Positions 57,296-64,000 of a stretch of DNA of 64,000 nt are shown here, piece after piece. A program made the position numbers and the translations under genes. The notes under the pieces are model-generated. The model searched no databases and had not been told where the DNA came from. It worked only from the letters and a program-made list of their open reading frames with translations. The DNA comes from Neolewinella agarilytica (GTDB taxonomy: Bacteria > Bacteroidota > Bacteroidia > Chitinophagales > Saprospiraceae). The stretch covers positions 496,001 to 560,000 of the forward strand of contig NZ_FOFB01000001.1 of assembly GCF_900110645.1 (NCBI RefSeq). Reading direction: 5' to 3'. Within the stretch, counting starts at the first letter, position 1, and each line of letters starts with the position of its first letter.

Positions 57296-59692
57296 TTAAA
57301 CGACCAGGAGCCCGTAGCCCCGCACCAGGGTCATTTCTTCCGTGTACCAAAAGTCTTCAAAGTCCGAAAAAGCAGCTTCATAATTGATCCGCAGTTCAGC
57401 AAGTGTCATCAGGCTTTGATCCCGGTCACCGATGCGTTTCAGCATTGACAGCAGCCAGGCTCCCCTACCCTCGTCGAAAGTCACAACGTCCGTATCCCGC
57501 CGGTCAAAGAGGCGGATTTCCAATTGATCTGCCCCCGGGTCAGTCACTTCCGGCTCGCCGCCCAACCAAATTATCCGGGCGGATTTACGGGAAAGGCTAT
57601 CGTCTTCATATTCCAGAGCCGCCGCGATGTAGTCCGGAGAAATTGTTGTTTTCGGAACCGCAAAATCGAACCACTCGCTAAGCGGATAATCAAAGCACAT
57701 TCCGTGCATATAGTTGAAGAGCGACTTCTTCAGGCCAAAGCTGAAGCGGCTATGATCGATGCCCGTGGAATCGGTAAACTGCACATCGTTGTTCGCAAAC
57801 CCGATCGGCTGATGATGTGGTATGATGCCGTAGGCTTCGGGTTCCAGGCCAACGGGGCTGTGCGCCGTCAGGGCGAACTGATGCCAGAAACCCGACTGGA
57901 TAGTTCCGGCTTCAAAAAGTTGCCGCACCATCTCCAGGCTGTCTACGGTTTCCTGCACGGTCTGCGTTGGGTAGCCGTACATCAGATAGCTGTGGACCAT
58001 AATGCCGGCGTCAGTAAAAGCGGCCGTCACCCGGGCTACCTGTTCGACGGTGACTCCCTTCTTAATGAGTTCCAGCAGTCGGTCACTGGCTACCTCCAGC
58101 CCGCCGGAGACGGCAATGCAGCCGCTGGCCTGCAGCAGCCGGCAAAGGTCAGGTGTGAAGCTTTTTTCGAAGCGAATGTTCGTCCACCAGGTCAGTCGGA
58201 GTTTCCGCCGGATGATCTCGAGGGCCAGATCTCGCATCAGCGCGGGAGGGGCGGCCTCGTCAACGAAGTGAAAACCATTTTCGCCGGTTTGGGCAATGAG
58301 TTCTTCCATCCGGTCCACGAGCAAGGTCGCCTGCACCGGTTGGTAGTTGCCGATGTAATCGAGGCTGACGTCGCAGAAGGTACATTTGCCCCAGTAACAG
58401 CCGTGGGCCATCGTGAGTTTGTTCCAGCGGCCGTCACTCCAGAGGCTGTGCATCGGGTTGGCGATCTCGATGACGGAGATATAGCGATCGAGCGGCAGCC
58501 CCGTGTAATCGGGCGTACCGGTTTCGTGCATGCGGTAGTCGCGGCGGAGGGAAAAGTCGTTGTAGATCACTTCCCCGTCTTCCAGGTGGAAGGTGCGTTT
58601 GAGTAAGGGCTTCAGGCGCGGGACCGCAGGTGCAGCGGAGGTCTTAGGAGAGCAGTGTTCGTGCAGGAGCTCCAGGGGCAGTTCTCCGTCATCCAGCGTA
58701 ATGTAGTCGAAGAATTGGAATACCCGCGCGTCGTTGACGCTGCGCAGCTCCGTGTTGGCAAATCCGCCGCCCATGGCTGTCTTTATACCTGGGTAAGTTT
58801 CCTTAAGCCACTTCGCGCAGCGGAAGGCGGAGTAGAGATTACCGGGAAAGGGGACGCTTAGGCAGGCTAAGGTAGTCTGGTAGTCTGGTAGTTCGGTAGG
58901 CTGCCGCGCGTTGGAGGTGTTGGAGGTACTGCCTTTAAAATGCGGAGCGTTTTCACTAGCCCCTTTCGCTTCGCGGCTTCCTTCGGAGGTCCGTTGAGCC
59001 GGAGGCGAAACTTGCAGGAGAGGGGTTGGGGAGAGGTTTCCTTCGCTCGGGGTGAGCTTCGCCTTCAGCACCTCTATGGTCACCTCGTCTACATAAGTCA
59101 TGGGTCCCTGCAGCTTGTCGTACAGCTCATCAAACGAATTAGCGCTACGCCCGATTCGCTCCGCGTAACGGCTGAAGCCAAAGTCCGGGTCTACGCATTC
59201 AACGATAAAATCAGACAGGTCTTCGAGGTATAGCGTCGCCAGGTGCTTGGCTTTATCCTGGTGGCCCATGGTACCGAAGGCATAGTCCAGCTCGCTGAGC
59301 TGATCAAAGCGACTGGCCTGCGGGAGGAAGTTCTCGCTGGCAATCTGCCGGGCAAGCGTTGGTTGCTTTCCCTGCAGGAAAGCGATTACGGGCTCAACGG
59401 TTGCCAGGTATTCTTCGCGCAGGGCGAAGATGCGTTTGGCATTGCTGCTTAGTTCCTTCCCTTGCACCTGCGAGCGCGCAAAAATTTCCGTCATCCGTTT
59501 TTGCGAAAACAGCTCCAGAATCACCTCAATGCCCAGGTCTATCTGCTCCGTAGCAATGTTCTTCGTATTCAGAAAACCCTTCAGGTAAGCCGTCGCCGGG
59601 TAGGGCGTATTCAGCTGAGTGAAAGGAGGCGTTATGAGGAGGATATCGGACACGGGCCGAAGGTACGGAATGAGCGCGTTCTGCTTCTTCAA
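57296..59692 (-). CDS. B12-binding-domain radical SAM protein
   Basis: 798 residues. The N-terminal part has the cobalamin-binding-like ILLITPPFTQLNTPYPATAYL start and later ACLSVPFPGNLYSAFRCAKWL and KTAMGGGFANTELR. The radical SAM core is near 430-640: HGCYWGKCTFCDVSLDYIG, GFHFVDEAAPPALMRDLALE, GGLEVASDRLLELIKKGVT, HSYLMYGYPTQT. The cluster is spaced C-x4-C-x2-C, one residue more than the usual form. About 55 residues near 212-264 are an inserted in-frame repeat. The start is TTG 59692 or GTG 59653. It leads an operon with the ABC permease; the reaction is unknown. Confidence 0.86.
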   Translation of the reverse strand: MKKQNALIPYLRPVSDILLITPPFTQLNTPYPATAYLKGFLNTKNIATEQIDLGIEVILELFSQKRMTEIFARSQVQGKELSSNAKRIFALREEYLATVEPVIAFLQGKQPTLARQIASENFLPQASRFDQLSELDYAFGTMGHQDKAKHLATLYLEDLSDFIVECVDPDFGFSRYAERIGRSANSFDELYDKLQGPMTYVDEVTIEVLKAKLTPSEGNLSPTPLLQVSPPAQRTSEGSREAKGASENAPHFKGSTSNTSNARQPTELPDYQTTLACLSVPFPGNLYSAFRCAKWLKETYPGIKTAMGGGFANTELRSVNDARVFQFFDYITLDDGELPLELLHEHCSPKTSAAPAVPRLKPLLKRTFHLEDGEVIYNDFSLRRDYRMHETGTPDYTGLPLDRYISVIEIANPMHSLWSDGRWNKLTMAHGCYWGKCTFCDVSLDYIGNYQPVQATLLVDRMEELIAQTGENGFHFVDEAAPPALMRDLALEIIRRKLRLTWWTNIRFEKSFTPDLCRLLQASGCIAVSGGLEVASDRLLELIKKGVTVEQVARVTAAFTDAGIMVHSYLMYGYPTQTVQETVDSLEMVRQLFEAGTIQSGFWHQFALTAHSPVGLEPEAYGIIPHHQPIGFANNDVQFTDSTGIDHSRFSFGLKKSLFNYMHGMCFDYPLSEWFDFAVPKTTISPDYIAAALEYEDDSLSRKSARIIWLGGEPEVTDPGADQLEIRLFDRRDTDVVTFDEGRGAWLLSMLKRIGDRDQSLMTLAELRINYEAAFSDFEDFWYTEEMTLVRGYGLLVV
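58900..59056 (-). repeat. In-frame palindromic repeat inside the radical SAM gene
   Basis: On the minus strand it reads CTCACCCCGAGCGAAGGAAA, then CTCTCCCCAACCCCTCTCC, GAAAACGC-TCC-GCATTTT and CCTCCAAC..GCGGCAGC, matching the copies at 48.06-48.45 kb. It encodes LTPSEGNLSPTPLL, like AQLTPNEGNISPPPLQ in the sigma-factor partner. Confidence 0.8.
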
Positions 59693-59720
59693 GTGTTGTC
59701 ATTATGATGAAAAGGGCAAA

Positions 59721-59752
59721 TAAAAAAGCCGGTCCCAATTCAAGGGACCGGC
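59721..59752 (-). terminator. Rho-independent terminator, minus strand
   Basis: GCCGGTCCC and GGGACCGGC form a perfect 9-bp stem with a 7-nt loop; on the minus strand it is followed by TTTTTTA. It lies upstream of the radical SAM gene, so it must end a transcript coming from the 59.76-60.54 kb gap. Confidence 0.75.
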
Positions 59753-60594
59753 AATATGTGTTGTTCAAGTCTTCTTATATAGCCTATGGAAAATAGTAAA
59801 ATGCAAACCCTAAATCGTTTTGTTCAAGCGTAAAATTTCTCCTTATTAAAACATATTATCTGTAAATGACCGCTGGCAACCATGACGGCCTGGTCATCAT
59901 AGACAAATGAATTTGCTTATGATGCTTTCGGCACTAATCAATCGCCTCTTCACGGAGGCAGCAATTCCTCAGCGCGACCATTCGTCGTAAAAAATAACCA
60001 ACCTGCTATTTCATTAAACTGCAAATATTGAATATCCAACCTAAACGCATAAGTAAAACCAATAGAAAAGCTCACCAAAACGATGGGCGAAACAGCATTT
60101 CACAGCTGTTTTTTTTCTTCTACTAACTCTACAAAGCTGCTTCTGAAGGCGAATAAAAAAAATGGAATAAAGCATTCAAAAGATCAAAAAAAAGCGGCTA
60201 AAGGCCCTTTACTGGTTATAAATTTACACCAAAGCATTTACTAAAATGAGCTAAAAGTGGTAGAGCTACCTTTTTTTAGTGTGAACATGATCTTTACTTC
60301 TATGAACGCCTGATGGATTGCTCAGTGATCATGGTAAATGTGAATTCACGTGAGCTTTTGAAGTGTGAACGCCGGCATGGCACAAGTTAATCTGAACAAG
60401 CTCCAATAGAGGAGCAAATGAACATTGCTCTTTTTCCTGGCCACTTTCGGTATAAAATATTCTTATTAGATTTGATGCACTAAGAACTACACACTTCTAC
60501 ACAGACGAACGCTTATTTCTGTTCGTCAGTCGATTATTCCATCCCATTGATATCTATCGCTTACATTCATTCCGGCTTGGCTACTAAGGCTTTT
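59753..60594. other. Long AT-rich gap upstream of the histidine kinase
   Basis: About 840 nt with no credible protein gene on either strand and base composition much richer in A and T than its neighbours. The left end has a minus-strand terminator, the right end the kinase promoter. A minus-strand non-coding RNA or a long regulatory region is possible; no known RNA family was recognised. Confidence 0.55.
60445..60474 (+). promoter_or_regulatory. Promoter of the propeller histidine kinase
   Basis: TAGATTTG (60467-60474) is a full match to TAnnTTTG, and TTTC (60445-60448) stands 18 nt before it, close to the -33 TTTG. The leader to the ATG is about 110-120 nt. Confidence 0.5.
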
Positions 60595-63500
60595 ATGACC
60601 AGTCAGCTTCTGCTGTTGTTATTGCTTTCCCCGATCTTTCTGATGGGACAGGAAGAAGCGTACGAGATAAAATTTATTTCCTTTGAAGACGGTCTTCCTA
60701 ACCGCTCTACGACCTGCGTTGCCCAGGATTCTATCGGACAAATCTGGGTAGGTATGTCCACTGGTCTGGCGATGTATAACGGACAAGAATTCGTGTTTGC
60801 GACGGATCGTGAGTCCTTACCATTCTCCAGGTACATAAGCGACCTGCAATTGACAGCTGATGATCATTTTCGCATTATAACCGACAACGGAACTTCCTTT
60901 CTTTTCTCCCCTTATACACGAGATGCCCGGGGCTACAATTTCCGGCAAGAGCGTTTTCCTAATCGTCTTAAAAGGCTTCCTTCTCCCGCTACAGCCCCTT
61001 CCCTGTTTTTTACTGATCCGAGCCAACGGATATTCGGCTCCGACCCTGACACCCCAATCAACTCAACCGTCCGTTTCGACCAAACCTCTCAGCCAACTCC
61101 CTGGGGTACCGTCCTCCATTTAGACCCCAATGAATGGCAGGCAACCGAGTATGATACTAGTGGCACCCTTATTGGCAAGATTAAATTCCCCGGACGCAAA
61201 GCGCCCATCTTACGTCCCCGTTTTTTTATGGAAGGCACGGATCAGTATAGCTTCAACTTTCGGATTCTCCCAACTATGGATCGCCTGGAAGAACTGCTTT
61301 GGTTTTTAAGCAAAGACAGAGTAGCTTCTAAGATACCACTCAACAGGGCTGGCAAACCATTGCGCTTTAAAGACCTGAGGAATAATACTGATGACAAGAG
61401 GTTCGTCTTACAACGGGATGCCAACCATAATCTTTGGCTGGCTACCACAGAAGTCCTATGGATCTTTGATGAGAAAGGGGAGATGATCGCAGATTTATCC
61501 GACCAACTCAATAAGCTGGCTGTCGTTGCCTGGAGTCCGATGCATTTTTTCATTGATGTTACCGGGAACACCTGGCTGAGCACAACTACTGGCTTATTCC
61601 TCATCAGTACTCGTTCCAAACTGTTCAAGACCCACTTTAAGGACGAGCGGAACACTTCCGTCAGGGGAATTACAGAAATATCTGATGGTCGATTACTGGT
61701 AGGTACATACCAAAAAAACCGCGTAATTGACCTGGCAACAGATTCCATTAAGCCATTCTGCCTGCCCGATCTTTGCTGGTGCATGAACGCCTTTTTCCGG
61801 ATGGAGAACGGAGAGATCCTGACCGGCACCTATGGCAATAACATTAGTATGATCCGGGATGACTCCATCCATGTTTTTGGCGAAAACAACTCCAGGGCCG
61901 CCTTACTCTTACCCTATTATCATTCCGCCAGCAAAACTTACTTTTTTGGGACTCCCCTGGGCGTTTATTTTTCTTCAGCCCATGACAAAAACTACCTCCC
62001 CTATTCCAAACTAAATGGTTTTGACCTGATTCAACAATCCACCATTACCCATTTTCATGATACCCCATCGGGCTTATGGATCGGCAGTTCAAATGGCCTG
62101 TTTCTCCTACAGGCGGAAAAAGGGATCGTCCGCTCAAAATTCAGTAAATACAACGTAAAGCATTTCTTTGAAGATGAGCAGGGCATATTCTGGATTGCTA
62201 CTGCTAACGCTGGTCTTATTCGTTGGAACCCCGAAACTGACGTGCATCGCACTTTCACCATTCAGGATGGCCTGACCAACAACACCCTGTACGCTGTCTA
62301 CCAGGACGACGATGGTTACCTCTGGCTACCGAGTAATAAAGGGCTTATGCGATTCTGCCCGAGAGAGGAGAATATCATTAGTTTTCACCCTGCGGACGGT
62401 ATCGCACATGATGAGTTCAATACCTTTTCTCACTACAGAGCTACCGACGGAACGCTGTATTTTGGAGGGCTTGATGGCTTGACATCCTTTCATCCCTCCG
62501 ACATTAACCTCAAGGAAAGTAAGGCCCCACTTCGCATTAACAGCCTTACTCAGCACATTAACGCCACCAACAAAATCGAAGATCGGACAGCTTCCCTGCT
62601 CAGTAGCCGGAAAATTGAAATGGCCTCTGGCGATAAGTTTTTCCTGCTCTCTTTTAATCTGCTTGATTATACTTCTTCCGACATTTCCTACGCCTGGAAG
62701 ATGGAAGGCGTGTTTGATGATTGGAACTATCAGAAAGAAAATCGTCTACGCCTTTTGGGCCTCCCCTACGGTACTCATAAACTCAGGATAAAAGCACGTG
62801 CTTCCGGAAGCGGTTGGATTGATCGGGAGCTGTTGATTCCGGTAATCGTTCATCGACCTTTTTACTTCTCCCTCCCTTTCTTATTAGCTATGGCATTCCT
62901 GCTGACCCTATTGACCTTCGGGTTTATTCAGTATCGTACTGCCCGCCTGCGCCAAAGAAGCTTAGAACTACAACGGGAAGTAGCCGAACGGACAGAAGAA
63001 CTTGCCATAAAAAACAAAGAGCTTCAAAACATAAACTCTACCAAAGACCGGCTCTTCGCTATGATTTCACACGACCTGCGGGCGCCTTTGATTTCTTTGC
63101 GAGGCCTGACCAAAAAGGTTAATTTCCTGATTGAAAGAAACCGAATTCACGAAGTTCATCAAATAGGAGAAACCGTAGATGGCGCAGTAGCTCGTACGCA
63201 AAAGCTACTCGACAATCTCCTTTCCTGGGCTATCGTTCAGGGAGAAGGCTTTAAACTGCAACCGGAAAAACTTGACGTCGCAGAATTGCTCCGCGAAGCT
63301 CAGTCCCTATACCTGGATTTAGCTAATGCTAAGTCTATCAATCTCGTCCTCTCCGACCCGCATGGATGTATTTATGCCGACAGGCAAAGTGTGCTAACCA
63401 TCCTGCGTAACCTGGTGGATAATGCGGTAAAGTTTACTCCTAAGGGAGGCAAAGTTTCCCTTTCAGCATTGTCCTGCCGACAGAACAGCTCCGTCACCCT

Positions 63501-63726
63501 GATCGTGTCTGATAGCGGAGTGGGCATCCCTCCTGCAAAACTAAAAAACATCTTTGCGCTGGAAAACCGATCTTCGACCAATGGAACCTCCGGCGAGCCC
63601 GGTACCGGACTGGGGTTGATATTGAGTGGGGACCTTGCCCGACAAAACAATGGGATCCTGACCGTAAAAAGTACGCCCGGCCGGGGAAGCATCTTTAGCC
63701 TGCAACTTCCCGCTCATAAGCGGTGA
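60595..63726 (+). CDS. Two-component sensor histidine kinase with periplasmic propeller
   Basis: 1043 residues. Signal peptide (LLLLLLLSPIFLMGQ), then two seven-bladed-propeller-type regions of Reg_prop repeats (FEDGLPNRSTTCVAQDSIGQ, IWVGMSTGLAMYNG, LWIGSSNGLFLLQ, QDGLTNNTLYAVYQDDDGYL), a Y_Y_Y domain (YAWKMEGVFDDWNYQ) and a membrane segment at about 757-778. The cytosolic part has a coiled coil, HisKA with His826 in MISHDLRAPLISLRGL, and an ATPase with LVDNAVKFTPKG, DSGVGIPP and GTGLGLIL. Unlike hybrid HTCS proteins it ends without receiver or DNA-binding domain. ATG 60595 gives the signal peptide its proper place. Confidence 0.92.
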   Translation: MTSQLLLLLLLSPIFLMGQEEAYEIKFISFEDGLPNRSTTCVAQDSIGQIWVGMSTGLAMYNGQEFVFATDRESLPFSRYISDLQLTADDHFRIITDNGTSFLFSPYTRDARGYNFRQERFPNRLKRLPSPATAPSLFFTDPSQRIFGSDPDTPINSTVRFDQTSQPTPWGTVLHLDPNEWQATEYDTSGTLIGKIKFPGRKAPILRPRFFMEGTDQYSFNFRILPTMDRLEELLWFLSKDRVASKIPLNRAGKPLRFKDLRNNTDDKRFVLQRDANHNLWLATTEVLWIFDEKGEMIADLSDQLNKLAVVAWSPMHFFIDVTGNTWLSTTTGLFLISTRSKLFKTHFKDERNTSVRGITEISDGRLLVGTYQKNRVIDLATDSIKPFCLPDLCWCMNAFFRMENGEILTGTYGNNISMIRDDSIHVFGENNSRAALLLPYYHSASKTYFFGTPLGVYFSSAHDKNYLPYSKLNGFDLIQQSTITHFHDTPSGLWIGSSNGLFLLQAEKGIVRSKFSKYNVKHFFEDEQGIFWIATANAGLIRWNPETDVHRTFTIQDGLTNNTLYAVYQDDDGYLWLPSNKGLMRFCPREENIISFHPADGIAHDEFNTFSHYRATDGTLYFGGLDGLTSFHPSDINLKESKAPLRINSLTQHINATNKIEDRTASLLSSRKIEMASGDKFFLLSFNLLDYTSSDISYAWKMEGVFDDWNYQKENRLRLLGLPYGTHKLRIKARASGSGWIDRELLIPVIVHRPFYFSLPFLLAMAFLLTLLTFGFIQYRTARLRQRSLELQREVAERTEELAIKNKELQNINSTKDRLFAMISHDLRAPLISLRGLTKKVNFLIERNRIHEVHQIGETVDGAVARTQKLLDNLLSWAIVQGEGFKLQPEKLDVAELLREAQSLYLDLANAKSINLVLSDPHGCIYADRQSVLTILRNLVDNAVKFTPKGGKVSLSALSCRQNSSVTLIVSDSGVGIPPAKLKNIFALENRSSTNGTSGEPGTGLGLILSGDLARQNNGILTVKSTPGRGSIFSLQLPAHKR

Positions 63727-64000
63727 AGCCAACTGTCCACCTCTTCCCGATAGGAACTCCCGATTGCCAGCGTTTCTCCCGCAACAATTATCTCGGACTC
63801 AGCGAAGCTGAGTTGATCGACCATGTTGAAGTTCACGAGCTGGCTACGGTTAATTTGTAAAAAGCCTTGCCCTGACAGGATTTCCTTAAACCTGCGCAAG
63901 GGTTTGTTTACAACGTAGCGACGTCCGTTTTCGTGGAGGTAACAGTAATTTCCATCCGCTTCAATAAGGGAAATGTCTGAAACAACAAGTTTTACTAAGC
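63714..64000 (-). CDS. LytTR DNA-binding domain protein, C-terminal part (cut by window edge)
   Basis: The frame is open from the right edge to the stop at 63714, about 95 residues. It is a LytTR domain: LVVSDISLIEADGNYCYLHE, RRYVVNKPLRRFKEIL, GFLQINRSQLVNFNMVDQL, IIVAGETLAIGSSYREEV. A receiver domain probably lies beyond the edge, making it a LytR/AlgR-type response regulator. It converges on the histidine kinase gene with a 13-nt overlap, so the two may be a functional pair. Confidence 0.85.
   Translation of the reverse strand, partial: LVKLVVSDISLIEADGNYCYLHENGRRYVVNKPLRRFKEILSGQGFLQINRSQLVNFNMVDQLSFAESEIIVAGETLAIGSSYREEVDSWLHRL

Noticed and set aside
59526..59768. 80-codon frame with an ATG just before the radical SAM gene, considered as a precursor peptide
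   Set aside because: It spans the terminator hairpin and mostly overlaps the radical SAM gene in another frame, with no leader-peptide character.

Overview
The window looks like chromosome of a marine-type Bacteroidota, most likely a Saprospiria / Lewinella-like member. Supporting signs are a type IX secretion sorting domain protein, Bacteroidota -7 boxes of the TAnnTTTG type about 20 nt before several starts, secreted PEP-synthase-like, DUF5686, LVIVD and GDYXXLXY proteins, a propeller sensor kinase, a LytTR regulator, and scarce Shine-Dalgarno signals with several TTG starts. Base composition is GC-rich for the phylum by eye (not computed). No rRNA, prophage or CRISPR array was seen.

Layout. 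1-10.1 kb: a secreted protein cut by the left edge, a 160-bp tandem array, then recQ, a glycosyltransferase, a CBS-domain protein, RNase D and an AsmA-like protein. 10.2-13.5 kb: bioA, then a 146-bp repeat repeated seven times next to a frameshifted REP-associated (Y1) transposase, with an eighth copy on its other side. 13.5-21.4 kb: S41 protease, unknown secreted protein, fmt, alpha/beta hydrolase, xseA and a mini T9SS protein. 21.5-22.5 kb: seven tRNA or tRNA-like genes on the minus strand, several with odd stems. 22.6-28.1 kb: msrB and an AraC-regulated block (luciferase-like oxidoreductase, SDR, NfsB nitroreductase, secreted cupin) that resembles a response to electrophiles or nitro compounds. 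28.1-35.5 kb: DUF2157/DUF4401/GDYXXLXY operon, MlaD-like protein, NAD(P)HX repair enzyme, TRAP permeases. 35.6-44.6 kb: a defence island made of a complete type I restriction-modification system (hsdM, hsdS, hsdR) with three extra genes inside: a CFI-box-CTERM protein of unknown role, a RloA-type ATPase and a RloB (Toprim-like) protein. 44.9-53.7 kb: LVIVD lipoprotein, outer-membrane protein, ECF sigma factor with a membrane-anchored partner, epimerase, DUF5686 protein, cupin. 53.9-59.7 kb: a minus-strand run of B12-binding radical SAM protein, ABC permease, ABC ATPase, small membrane protein and PP-loop (asparagine-synthase-like) ATPase. 60.5-64 kb: propeller histidine kinase convergent with a LytTR regulator cut by the right edge.

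The strongest non-gene signal is the density of repeats. At least six short families occur: a 160-bp array, a 146-bp array, 237-bp duplications, a GC-rich roughly 20-bp motif with about ten copies in both orientations, an inverted low-complexity GTAG array, and a palindromic element that sits in frame inside two unrelated proteins. Many copies begin exactly at, or supply, the stop codon of the neighbouring gene (fmt, xseA, the alpha/beta hydrolase, the sigma-factor partner, the PP-loop protein, the ABC ATPase and the transposase itself), which suggests that repeats here insert at, or are tolerated at, gene 3' ends.
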